From assembly GCF_900110215.1 (NCBI RefSeq), contig NZ_FOCX01000006.1, positions 62,001-126,000 of the forward strand: a stretch of 64,000 nucleotides of DNA, written 5' to 3'. Of the stretch, positions 53,113 through 61,180 are shown one piece after another; within the stretch, counting starts at the first letter, position 1; each line of letters starts with the position of its first letter. This DNA comes from Halorientalis persicus. GTDB lineage: Archaea; Halobacteriota; Halobacteria; Halobacteriales; Haloarculaceae. A program made the translations under genes and the position numbers. Under the pieces are notes generated by a model. The model saw only the letters and a program-made list of their open reading frames with translations, searched no databases and had not been told where the DNA came from.

Positions 53113-54061
53113 CGCTCTCACCCGGGTGTATCCGCGTATCGGTCGCGTACGACAGCGACGTGGACTGGTACTCGACGTGGACCGTCGCCGCGTAGACCGC
53201 CGGCAGTGCGAACGGCACGTCGGGCGCTGTCCCGTAGTTGTCGTGCTCGATGTCCGTACTGTCGATCACTTCGTCCACCACCAGCGAGTAGGTGCCCTGG
53301 AACTGTCGACCGTTCTCGACGGCGATGGTGTAGGGCGTCGAGATACCCTCACCGTACTCCAGCGCCGGACAGTCCGTTCCATTGATTGTCCCCGCCGTCA
53401 GTCCGATGGTGGGGTCGGACCCAGCCGAACAGACGCGCGACGGCCCCGAAGGCGGGTCGGCCCTGATCGCGGTCGTCGTGCCGGCGCTGTTGTTCTTGAA
53501 CAGCGTGAGCGTCCAGGGCGTGCCGTCGGTAACCTGCACCTCCAGGGGGTCGTTGGACGACAGGGCCAGTTCCGAGGAGTCGGTCACGTTGATCCGTGCC
53601 GAGCGCGTTCCCTCGACGCCCGTGGCGATCGTCCAGTCGCTGGCCACGTCGGCGCTGGCCGGCACGGTCGAGTTCGTGAAGTTCCCCGTCGTCCGATTCT
53701 GGCCGATACGGGTCCCCCACTCGACCGAGACCAGCGTCGCGTTGGCACTGATCCCGCGCAACACCTGAAACTGTGCGGCCCGACGACTCGTCGAGACGAC
53801 CGCCCGCGAGAGTTTGTCCCGAAGCACCGGCTGTGTCGAGCCGTTCCGATTGACCGACTCGACCATCGACTCCAGCCCGTCGGCCACGTCGTTGCGGTAG
53901 CTGATCGCGTCCCCGCCGCCGGCGTCGTCCCCGCGGGTGGCGAGGTTTTCAGTGTAGATGACGGAGTTCAAGACCAGCGTCAGCGCGACGAACGACGCCG
54001 CGAGGACGAACCCCGCGACCAGCAGGACCTGCGCACGGTCGTCGCTTCTCAGATCCGCCAC
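53105..54061 (-). CDS. pilin-like protein, third gene of module 1 operon
   Basis: It starts with a GTG at 54061 (MADLRSDDRAQVLLVAGFVLAA). The 318-residue protein has a pilin-type helix (about 10-33), then a helical neck (NDVADGLESMVESV) and a beta-rich outer domain with Asn-X-Ser/Thr sequons (NATLV, NRTTGNFTNST). It ends with YAATVHVEYQSTSLSYATDT. It resembles DUF7261-type proteins (by memory); the counterpart is 62450-63421, whose N-terminus (DDERGQLLLVGAATIALVIVG) is alike. It overlaps the second gene by 13 bases. Confidence 0.82.
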   Translation of the reverse strand: MADLRSDDRAQVLLVAGFVLAASFVALTLVLNSVIYTENLATRGDDAGGGDAISYRNDVADGLESMVESVNRNGSTQPVLRDKLSRAVVSTSRRAAQFQVLRGISANATLVSVEWGTRIGQNRTTGNFTNSTVPASADVASDWTIATGVEGTRSARINVTDSSELALSSNDPLEVQVTDGTPWTLTLFKNNSAGTTTAIRADPPSGPSRVCSAGSDPTIGLTAGTINGTDCPALEYGEGISTPYTIAVENGRQFQGTYSLVVDEVIDSTDIEHDNYGTAPDVPFALPAVYAATVHVEYQSTSLSYATDTRIHPGESDD

Positions 54062-54630
54062 ACGACCACCTCCACGCGGACCACGTCGAAGACTGGTCCC
54101 TCGCCGTTCTTGTCGGCGTAGAAGTTCGAGTTGTTCACTCGCGGCCCGCGAGTCATGTTCTCGTGCAACAGCCGAGTCTCGTTCGCGATGACCACGGTCT
54201 TGCCCGCCGACACCGCGTTGTCGGTCGGTTCCCCTCGGTAGAGGATCGGCTTGCGCTGGGGCCGCCCGGATTTGTAGTAGGTCACGTAGACGTTGTACGC
54301 GATGCCGCGGTCCCCGAACGTCTGCTGGAGCCTCCGGCCAAGCTCCGTCGGCAGCTTTCTGGTGTAGAACCCGTTGACGGTCGCACCGTGGAACCGACTC
54401 TCCGTGCTGTTCCAGTACAGCACCGTCTCGCGCAACGAATCGTTCCGGGCCGCCGTCGCCAGCACGCCCGCGGCGCTGGCTTCTTGCTGGTTCTCGATGT
54501 GCTGGCTCGACGTACTCGCCGACAGCGGCGTCACCGCCGTCATCTGGAGCGCGAAGACGATGCTCGACATCAGCAACAGCCCCGCGACGATGGCCTCCAG
54601 CGTGTGGACCTGCCCGCGCTCGCTCACCAT
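54049..54630 (-). CDS. pilin-like protein, second gene of module 1 operon
   Basis: The 193-residue protein starts MVSERGQVHTLEAIVAGLLLMSS, with the leader ending in ERG and the helix at about 7-30. The C-terminus is VVRVEVVVWRI, matching NIVEVRIVAW of the module 2 counterpart (63415-64000). Both also share a QTF/NVYF(V/R)Y and RKPILYRGEPTDNAVSAGKTVVIA or EAVSQETGDPQSLIAPSDTAVVAS middle region. It looks like DUF7288-type proteins (by memory). It overlaps the first gene by 7 bases. Confidence 0.82.
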   Translation of the reverse strand: MVSERGQVHTLEAIVAGLLLMSSIVFALQMTAVTPLSASTSSQHIENQQEASAAGVLATAARNDSLRETVLYWNSTESRFHGATVNGFYTRKLPTELGRRLQQTFGDRGIAYNVYVTYYKSGRPQRKPILYRGEPTDNAVSAGKTVVIANETRLLHENMTRGPRVNNSNFYADKNGEGPVFDVVRVEVVVWRI

Positions 54631-55247
54631 AGTTTCACCACCAGCGAGACGCTGGTCCCGTTGATCGACACCGAGCGCCGTGCGGTCACCGACGACTGGG
54701 CCCCCGATGCGGCATCGTCGCCGACCGCGAGCGTCTCCACGTCGGTCCCGGTGCAGTCCGTCGTACCCTGTTCGACCAGCTTCCCGGCTGTCTCGTCCCA
54801 GCAGAGCAACTCGTTGGGCGAGCTCGATCCGCTCACGTTCCCGCGAAGCGTGACGTTGAGGAACGCACTGTCGGTCACGCCGACCTGTTCTCTGAGGGGC
54901 GGGCTCCCGAACCGACAGTCCGGGGGTGGGCTCCCGCCCTCGAAAAACGCGACCGTACAGTCCGCGTCCAGGATGTAGGGCGTGTCCGGATCGCCGAGCG
55001 TGTCTTTTGCCAGCCCGTCGGCGACTCTGTTGACCGCCACGATGTCCTCCTGATCACCGGCGGTGAACGGCTGAATCGTTCCCGCCACGAACGCGAAAAT
55101 CGCGACCAGGACGAACACGAACAGCACGACACCAGTCGTGAAATCGAGCGTGGTCTGTGCGCGGTTCCGGTTCCCGCTCGTCATTTCGACCGACGGTCGG
55201 TCCGAGCCCGACTCGCGGCTATCGGCTGTGCCGTCCCGATCGGACAT
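54624..55247 (-). CDS. pilin-like protein, first gene of module 1 operon
   Basis: The start is uncertain. An ATG at 55247 (MSDRDGTADSRES) is used, and an ATG at 55184 (MTSGNRNRAQTTLDF) would give a more pilin-like N-terminus. The membrane helix is TTGVVLFVFVLVAIFAFVAG (about 36-56 from the first start), followed by IVAVNRVADGLAKD and a beta-rich outer part with four cysteines. It ends with SVSINGTSVSLVVKLW. It resembles DUF7287-type proteins (by memory). The module 2 counterpart would lie beyond the right edge of the window. A TATA-like box is at 55391-55399. Confidence 0.78.
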   Translation of the reverse strand: MSDRDGTADSRESGSDRPSVEMTSGNRNRAQTTLDFTTGVVLFVFVLVAIFAFVAGTIQPFTAGDQEDIVAVNRVADGLAKDTLGDPDTPYILDADCTVAFFEGGSPPPDCRFGSPPLREQVGVTDSAFLNVTLRGNVSGSSSPNELLCWDETAGKLVEQGTTDCTGTDVETLAVGDDAASGAQSSVTARRSVSINGTSVSLVVKLW

Positions 55248-55390
55248 ACTCCAGCGTTTCATATGAATCTCGTCCGAATTCGGCCACACGATCGTCCGTT
55301 CGTGCTCACTTCTCGTCCCGCCGCCGACTGGGACTTTCGACTATCGTCACTCACGGAACTGGCGTAATAGGGGTTTTGGCCGTCGTTATT

Positions 55391-55399
55391 GGCATATAA
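55391..55399 (-). promoter_or_regulatory. TATA-like box before module 1 operon
   Basis: The plus-strand sequence GGCATATAACC reads GGTTATATGCC on the minus strand. The predicted transcript start would be near 55370, giving a leader of about 120 bases to the ATG at 55247. The box is near-symmetric. Confidence 0.45.
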
Positions 55400-55460
55400 C
55401 CGTTTTGGCCGACCCAACGTGTTGTGAGTTGTCTCCCCGTGGAGCAACTCCTTCGATGGG

Positions 55461-55467
55461 TTTAAGA
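55461..55467 (+). promoter_or_regulatory. TATA-like box of the tRNA-Ala gene
   Basis: TTTAAGA lies 28-34 bases before the first base of the tRNA, the usual place for an archaeal tRNA promoter. Confidence 0.65.
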
Positions 55468-55494
55468 AAACTCGACGGGTAGCGATGAGTGCGC

Positions 55495-55566
55495 GGGCTC
55501 GTAGATCAGCGGTAGATCATCCCCCTGGCACGGGGAAGGCCCGGGGTTCAAATCCCCGCGAGTCCA
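55495..55566 (+). tRNA. tRNA-Ala (anticodon GGC)
   Basis: A complete cloverleaf can be drawn by eye. The acceptor stem is GGGCTCG/CGAGTCC, with a G3-U70 wobble pair, the known alanine identity element. The D-stem is GATC/GATC, and the anticodon stem is TCCCC/GGGGA around a CTGGCAC loop, so the anticodon is GGC, reading GCC. The T-stem is CGGGG/CCCCG with TTCAAAT. The discriminator base is A (55566). There is no intron and no encoded CCA. Confidence 0.97.
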
Positions 55567-55655
55567 CTTCCGTTCCTTCCGTCGCTTCACTCGGTCAGTC
55601 ACTCGTTCCCTCGCGTGGTCCCACTCGCCCCGCTCGCGGGACCCCCGCGAGTCCA
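55554..55655 (+). repeat. 100-base repeat starting at the tRNA 3' end, copy 1
   Basis: The unit begins and ends with CCCCGCGAGTCCA, the last 13 bases of the tRNA gene. Inside is an 8-base stem CTCGCGGG/CCCGCGAG with a 3-base loop (55633-55651). Copy 2 at 55773-55872 is nearly identical, with roughly ten differences and a two-base gap. A third copy is cut off after about 20 bases (55867-55886). Confidence 0.85.
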
Positions 55656-55660
55656 TTATT

Positions 55661-55690
55661 CTGCGCCGCTCATCGTTCTGAGCGGCGCAG
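55661..55690. repeat. perfect 12-base inverted repeat (hairpin)
   Basis: CTGCGCCGCTCA (55661-55672) and TGAGCGGCGCAG (55679-55690) enclose a 6-base loop. The hairpin lies directly after repeat copy 1. It may be a terminator, or a relic of an element's end. Confidence 0.7.
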
Positions 55691-55702
55691 ATTGTCGTCG
55701 AT

Positions 55703-55718
55703 GCGGGGATTTGAACCC
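55703..55718 (-). pseudogene. inverted fragment of the tRNA T-arm
   Basis: GCGGGGATTTGAACCC is the reverse complement of the T-arm of tRNA-Ala, GGGTTCAAATCCCCGC. A plus-strand T-arm copy with one extra A (GGTTCAAAATCCCCGC) follows at 55763-55779, so the two face each other across about 45 bases. It is too short to be a tRNA. Confidence 0.7.
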
Positions 55719-55772
55719 TGGAAGTCGCAGCACCGAGCAGCGCGAGGTGACCGTCTTCCTCTGGTTCAAAAT

Positions 55773-55872
55773 CCCCGCGAGTCCACTCACTCCTTCCGTC
55801 GCTTCGCTCCGTCAGTCGTTCGTTCCCTCGCGTGGTCCCACTCGCTCGGCTCGCGGGACCCCCGCGAGTCCA
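55773..55872 (+). repeat. 100-base repeat starting with a tRNA 3'-end copy, copy 2
   Basis: Begins and ends with CCCCGCGAGTCCA like copy 1, contains the same CTCGCGGG/CCCGCGAG stem and is preceded by a displaced T-arm (55763-55772). Translations over both copies are low-complexity and are not treated as genes. Confidence 0.85.
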
Positions 55873-55992
55873 CTTCCGTTCCTTCGGCGTGTCCGACGCC
55901 AGTCGGGCGGCGCTTTCCACGCGTGGTCGAGGGACACCGATACCAGTGGTCGACCGGAATACACAACACGCCGTCGTCCGTTGGCACGTGGC

Positions 55993-56529
55993 ATGGGTGT
56001 GCTGAAAGACGTGGGACCGGCGGGACTGGTACCAGCGGCCTGGATCTTCGCCGCCGCGGCGGTTCTCGGGGTGGTCACGGCCCGGACCGTCCTGATCGCT
56101 ATGACAGTGATGAGCGTGTTACTCGTGATTTTCTTCGTGACGACGCTGTCGGAGATGACCGGTCCGGTCCTGAGCGCGTGGCAGCGTGTCCTGGCGGTCG
56201 GGGGCGTCGTCACCATCCTCGGGACGGTCGATCTGGTCGTCACGCCGGGGAGTGATCCGCTGGCCGCGCTGGCGCTGTACGCCTGGATCGTCCTCCCGGC
56301 GGCTGCTTACATCAGGACGTGGACAGCGATGTCGGGGCCCGCCTACCGACACGTCTATCTGGTGGGTGCGGCGCTGTCGCTCCTCGGACTCGGGCTGTTC
56401 GCGGCTGGTGGGGCCGCACTGCTGGGCGACGCGACGGTTGCGGTCGCGGGGCTGGCGGTCGTCGGACTCGGACAGACGGCTGGCATCGTGACGGCGGCAC
56501 TCCAGAACGGCGGACGGTTGGGGGCCTGA
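55993..56529 (+). CDS. multi-pass membrane protein between the two pilin-like modules
   Basis: The 178-residue protein starts at the ATG at 55993 (MGVLKDVGPAGLVPAAWIFAAA); longer frames run back over the tRNA-derived repeats and are not credible. About six hydrophobic segments can be seen (about 11-30, 34-54, 62-85, 88-105, 115-140 and 143-168). No family is recognised. It is the only gene between the tRNA repeat region and the 1311-residue pilin-like gene, and there is no match to it in the first module. Confidence 0.65.
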   Translation: MGVLKDVGPAGLVPAAWIFAAAAVLGVVTARTVLIAMTVMSVLLVIFFVTTLSEMTGPVLSAWQRVLAVGGVVTILGTVDLVVTPGSDPLAALALYAWIVLPAAAYIRTWTAMSGPAYRHVYLVGAALSLLGLGLFAAGGAALLGDATVAVAGLAVVGLGQTAGIVTAALQNGGRLGA

Positions 56530-56888
56530 TGTGGCGGCCACGACACTGCCGAGTCGCGTTTTGCCGTGTGTCCGGTACCGGCCCATGGAACCGACCAGAT
56601 GAGCCGAATCGTCGGACTTCCGGTCTCGGTCTGGCTGTACGATCGGCTTGCCGGCCGTGGTCTCGTTCCGCCGGCTTGAGAGGCCGGTGTCGAGGTGGGG
56701 TTCCCGTTCCGGGCCCGACACCCTGACTCCGGGTACTGCAACTCTCCACTTCGAAATCTGAGACTCCAACGGTCGGTTCCTTATCAGAAACCGAAATCGA
56801 GTAACTGGCTGTTTTTTAGATCCATACTGGGCACAGCGATCATAACTGTCGATGGGTTTTTATTCAACTACCGGGAATTAAAGGTGAT
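56530..56888. other. intergenic region with promoter of the 1311-residue gene
   Basis: The left 200 bases are GC-rich and without a convincing gene. The right part is clearly A/T-rich, unlike most of the window, and carries two TATA-like boxes (GTTTTTTAGA at 56811-56820 and GTTTTTATTC at 56856-56865). AAGGTGAT directly before the ATG is a ribosome binding site. The first box fits best, because it would leave a leader that contains that site. Confidence 0.6.
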
Positions 56889-59800
56889 ATGACAGCCCCA
56901 GGGGAAGGGATGCCAACGGGTGACAGAGCCGTCTCGCCAGTCGTTGGACTGGCGTTGCTCGTCGGCATCGTCGCGCTTGGTGCCCTCGTCGTCGTGGTTC
57001 TCGGTGGTAGTATCGTTCAGGATGTGAACAACCAGAACCAGGTCGAGGTCGCCGAACAGTCGATGCGCGAGATTTCGTCTCGCATCGACGATCTCGAGAA
57101 CAACAACCGGATGGCCTTCGAGTTCCCGTCGAATCTCGGCGGGGACGTTCGGACGATCGAACGGACGACGATCAATCTCTCCGTCGGTGAGAACGCAGAT
57201 GTCGCGAGTGGGGGGAACGTCTGTTACACCGGGCCAATCTCTATCGGCACACTACTCGCGGAGACGGAAGAAGGCGATATAATCGGCTACGAGGCCGGTG
57301 GGGTCTGGCGCAAATCTTCACGTGGCAGCAGTTCTGTCGTGTCGCCGCCGGCGCTCAACTACCGTGAGGGCCAGATCGGCATCAAACTCGCGGACTTCGA
57401 CGGCCACATGAGTGATTCCGATCGACTCGTCGCGACCGTCAACGAGTCGGGCTCACAGCTGAAAAACGAGTACCTGCAGAAGGCACTGCTGACCGACAAG
57501 AACTTCGAGGAAATCGAGGCCAACCCGGGTGTGACGCCGTCCGACATCACCTGTGATCCGCGGGTGTTGTCCAACATGACGGTCTCGATCCAGAACAGTC
57601 CGTTCGCGACGGCCTGGCACACGTACGCCAAGCGGAACTTCTCACCGGATCGGACGACCATCGAGACACCCGATTCGACCGTCGACGCTGGCGAGAACGT
57701 CTCGATCACCTTCACAATCGGCGAACGGGTTGAACCTACCTACGTCGTCGAAGACCCGCCGGCACTCGTGGCCTACCAGACGAACACGGACTCGGAGGAT
57801 TTCTGGGTCAACGCGACGGTGAACAACACCGGTCGACTGACCGGCGCACAGAACGTGACGCTCGACTGGTACAGCAAGGGCGGCGGCTCGTGGACCCTCG
57901 AAGCGTCGAACGTGACCGGATACAGGAACCTCTCGCTGCTGAACAACCAGAACGTCACCCTCCCGTTCCGGGTCGAGCACGACAACCTCACCAGCGGGAA
58001 CACCTACAGATACAGTCTCGACACCGGTGATCAGGTCCGGAACGGGACGGTGCAGATCGTCCCGTCGACCGGCGATCTCACGATGTTCGAGACCACGATC
58101 ACGGACGCACCCGCGAGTATGCAGGCGTCCGACAGCGAGACTATCACGGCCGAGATCACGAACACGGGGACAGTCGAGGCGACCAAGACCGTCGAGTTCA
58201 CCTTCCCCGACGCCGATGGTTCGGATCGGACGGTTCTCGAATCGCGGGAACTCACTCTCTCGGCAGGTGGGACCCGCACTCTCACCTACGACATTCCGAC
58301 CTACCTGCAGGGGAACCTGAACGCGACGTTCGCGGTCGACAACCGTCGCAGTCCGGCCGAAATCGACTCGACCGATATTCTGATCGGAGACAACGAGTAC
58401 TTCGGCATTCAGGGGACGACACCGCCGAGCGGCAAGGCGGTGGTCGTCGGCGACGACTTCGACATCAGTACGACCGTGAAAAACGAAGGGAGCTCCGGTG
58501 GGAAACAGGATATCGAGCTCTACGTCCGCAACGAGAGCGGGGTCGTGGTCACGACCGAGACCAAGACGAAAACGATCCCCAGCGGTAGCACACAGACGAT
58601 CTCCTTCGACGACCTCGAAGTCGACGAGGGCGGTGTGCACACGTACGAGGTCGTCACCAAAAACGAGTCTGCCACCGGGAGTTTCACTGCCGGTGACAGC
58701 GAGGCGGCGTACTTCCTCGTTCAGGAGGCCGGTGCGGTACCGGACCCGGTCGAACCGGAGGAGTCGCTGAACGTCTCTGCGCTGATCGTCAACACGGGCG
58801 TGGCCAACGGGTCGATGTCGTACTCGATCGCGTTCGACGGGACGACGATCAGTTCGGGGACGGAGTGGCTCGACGTCGACAACGAAACCGTCGTCGAGGG
58901 GTCCTACGAGATTCCGTCGGGGACCAGTAACGGGACGTATCCGGTCACAGTCTCGACAGACAACATGACGCTGACTCAGGATGTCTACGTGACTGAGAAT
59001 GTCCCCGACAGTCCGGGAATCGGTGACGACAACGGCACGTCGATCGGCATCACGCGGAACATGACGATCAGCCTGACGGTCGAAGGGACTGCGCTGACGG
59101 GTCTCTCCGATAACACGCAGGCCGGGTACGACGGGAGCTACGACATCTTCCGTAGCCCTATCGAGATGTACGTCGCGCTCCAGAACGACTCGAACCCGGA
59201 CGGGATCGACAGACCGTGGGGGACCCAGGACATGAATACGCCGACGAAGCGCGTCCTCCAGATGCAAGACGATCCGTCGCTCAACTACACTACGACGGTC
59301 GGTGCCGGAACGAACGTCTCCGTGTTCGCGAAATCCTATACGTGTGGTGGCGGAGAGTTCATCCGACCCGGCAACTACGAGGACGTCGACATTCCCGAGA
59401 ACGGAGATGGATACAGGTGGATCCCGAATCCGGATCGAGGGGAGTGGGGAGAGCCGAACTGGGTCACCGCCGACCGCCTCGTCTGTACCGACTGGGTGAA
59501 CCCGTGGATCGGGATCAGCCAGAGCCAGAACCCCTCGAATCTGGTGATCAAGAAAGACGGTGAGCGGGTCCCCGGCTTCGAGGCCGCCAGCGAGGACCAG
59601 CGGAGCGTCGCCGAGATCATCGAGAACCACACGACGCCCAACGGGCGGTTCGACCTGCGGGAGAACGAGCGCGTGCTGATGTACGAACTCTCCGAGGCGG
59701 ACGCCGATCCGGACAACGCGTACTACGCTGGCGACCCGGACTTCAACGACGCCGTCGTGCTCTTCCGGGCGCTGAACACGTCGACTGACCCGTCGGCACC

Positions 59801-60824
59801 CGGCGATCCGGTGCTCCAGATCAACGACACCGACGCGCCCGCGAAAGTCGCGCCGACCGACACGCCCGAGGTGAACGTCACCGTCGGCAACATCGGAACG
59901 GCCCCCGACACGACAAACGTGACGCTTGCCGTCGACGGGACCGTCGAGGCGACCGAGAGTAGCGTCAACGTCTCTGAGGGCGAGACCAAGACCGTCTCGC
60001 TCGAAGCGCCGACGATGGCACCCGGGGCCCACACGCTGACGATCAATCTGAGCGCGAACAACGAGAGCGTCACCCGGAGCATCTACGTCGGGACCTCTTC
60101 GTACGACGCCTTCGTCGTCAACGTCGACTCCTCGGCGACCGACACGGTCGTCGAGCAGACCGACACCTTCACCATCGCCGCCGAGGTGACCAACGTCGGG
60201 TCGATCTCCGGGACACAGGACATCGACTTCACTGCGACGCCGGAATCCGGGACCGTCGCAGTCGGTGACTCCACCCAGACCAGAAGCGGTCTCACGCTCT
60301 CGCCCGGGCAGACGAAGACGGTCCAGATGACGTTCGATCCCGACGACAACACACGCGGGCGGTTCGAAGTCGCGGTGTCATCGGCCAACACCACTTCGAC
60401 AGTGGATGTCAACGTCGAGGAGCCGCGACTGCGGATCGACGGGGCCTACGTCGGCGTGACCAAACTCGAACCCGGGGCCCGGACGGATCTGGACGTGGCA
60501 CCGCAACGCCTCGACATCGTGGTGAACAATCCGGAACTGATCGCCGAGTCTGGTTCGCTCTCGGTGAAACTCTGGGAGGGGACTAGCCCGAGCGGAGCAC
60601 CCGATATCGACAAGAGCAACTCCGTTCAGGTTCGGGCCGGTGCGGACATCTCCACCGTCGACCTCGACACGACGCTTGATCCGGGCGTGTACGCTTACGA
60701 GATCTCGACGAGCGACGATACCGAGTCGGGGACGCTCTTCGTCCCCGACAACGCCCGGTCCCAGGCGTCGTTCGACACCGACCTGATCTCCATCGACGCG
60801 AACGTCATCGCGCTCGGCGGGTAA
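56889..60824 (+). CDS. giant pilin-like protein with CARDB-like repeats (module 2, long gene)
   Basis: The ATG at 56889 has a strong ribosome binding site. The 1311-residue protein begins with a pilin-type leader and helix (GDRAVSPVVGLALLVGIVAL, about 11-40). The family motifs follow: GGVWRKSSRG with SPPALNYR (about 137-160) and TAWHTYA (about 238). The rest is outside the cell: CARDB/Ig-like units near 290-395, 398-500, 504-605, 607-715, then a Trp/Cys-containing insert (718-970; TCGGGEF, WIGISQSQNP, VAEIIENHTT), and units near 975-1070, 1071-1178 and 1181-1300. Many Asn-X-Ser/Thr sites suggest N-glycosylation. No second membrane anchor is visible. It could be a stalk-like adhesin carried on a pilus; this is inference. 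Confidence 0.85.
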   Translation: MTAPGEGMPTGDRAVSPVVGLALLVGIVALGALVVVVLGGSIVQDVNNQNQVEVAEQSMREISSRIDDLENNNRMAFEFPSNLGGDVRTIERTTINLSVGENADVASGGNVCYTGPISIGTLLAETEEGDIIGYEAGGVWRKSSRGSSSVVSPPALNYREGQIGIKLADFDGHMSDSDRLVATVNESGSQLKNEYLQKALLTDKNFEEIEANPGVTPSDITCDPRVLSNMTVSIQNSPFATAWHTYAKRNFSPDRTTIETPDSTVDAGENVSITFTIGERVEPTYVVEDPPALVAYQTNTDSEDFWVNATVNNTGRLTGAQNVTLDWYSKGGGSWTLEASNVTGYRNLSLLNNQNVTLPFRVEHDNLTSGNTYRYSLDTGDQVRNGTVQIVPSTGDLTMFETTITDAPASMQASDSETITAEITNTGTVEATKTVEFTFPDADGSDRTVLESRELTLSAGGTRTLTYDIPTYLQGNLNATFAVDNRRSPAEIDSTDILIGDNEYFGIQGTTPPSGKAVVVGDDFDISTTVKNEGSSGGKQDIELYVRNESGVVVTTETKTKTIPSGSTQTISFDDLEVDEGGVHTYEVVTKNESATGSFTAGDSEAAYFLVQEAGAVPDPVEPEESLNVSALIVNTGVANGSMSYSIAFDGTTISSGTEWLDVDNETVVEGSYEIPSGTSNGTYPVTVSTDNMTLTQDVYVTENVPDSPGIGDDNGTSIGITRNMTISLTVEGTALTGLSDNTQAGYDGSYDIFRSPIEMYVALQNDSNPDGIDRPWGTQDMNTPTKRVLQMQDDPSLNYTTTVGAGTNVSVFAKSYTCGGGEFIRPGNYEDVDIPENGDGYRWIPNPDRGEWGEPNWVTADRLVCTDWVNPWIGISQSQNPSNLVIKKDGERVPGFEAASEDQRSVAEIIENHTTPNGRFDLRENERVLMYELSEADADPDNAYYAGDPDFNDAVVLFRALNTSTDPSAPGDPVLQINDTDAPAKVAPTDTPEVNVTVGNIGTAPDTTNVTLAVDGTVEATESSVNVSEGETKTVSLEAPTMAPGAHTLTINLSANNESVTRSIYVGTSSYDAFVVNVDSSATDTVVEQTDTFTIAAEVTNVGSISGTQDIDFTATPESGTVAVGDSTQTRSGLTLSPGQTKTVQMTFDPDDNTRGRFEVAVSSANTTSTVDVNVEEPRLRIDGAYVGVTKLEPGARTDLDVAPQRLDIVVNNPELIAESGSLSVKLWEGTSPSGAPDIDKSNSVQVRAGADISTVDLDTTLDPGVYAYEISTSDDTESGTLFVPDNARSQASFDTDLISIDANVIALGG

Positions 60825-61180
60825 CGTTCGCTGGCTATCCTCCGGTCGGAGATGTCCGCCATCCTCGCTGGCCGCGTCGGCGCTGGAATCCATCCCTCTT
60901 CTCGCTGTGATTCGTCCCGTCACTGGAACGGCTATACTTCCCGGCAGTGTGGACTGTCGTCGAGCGGGTTCGGTATCGTGGATCGGCGGTGGATCCCGGA
61001 CGGCCCATGGCTCCGAAGTGCAACGATTTCGGATGTCACGCTGGCCGTGACACAGTGTCCGATATGCCGGCCAACTGGTGCCTGATCCGAGCCTATCAGG
61101 TCTGGGGCACCTCGGCGTGCACCGAGAGAGCGCTGAGACGTGACACGGCAAAACCAGCGGAAACAACGGACCGTCAGGCG
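60825..61180. other. convergent gap, no gene recognised
   Basis: This 356-base gap separates two convergent genes. I see no strong hairpin or T-run and no frame with protein-like composition. In module 1 the corresponding genes overlap by four bases instead, so this stretch was inserted here or lost there. Confidence 0.5.

Noticed and set aside
55554-55872. CRISPR-like appearance of the repeats after the tRNA
   Set aside because: Only two full units of about 100 bases with imperfect identity and no regular short spacers, and no cas genes in the window.
55462-56255. Several frames on both strands over the tRNA and the repeats, with products such as GDLNPGPSPCQGDDLPLIYEP
   Set aside because: These are translations of the tRNA and its copies, a known artefact. 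No independent gene evidence.
57642-60032. A 796-residue minus-strand frame over the giant pilin-like gene
   Set aside because: Antisense shadow with Arg/Val/Asp-rich composition and no motif.
60825-61180. A small gene or element remnant in the convergent gap
   Set aside because: The frames present are short, compositionally poor and show no motif or ribosome binding site.
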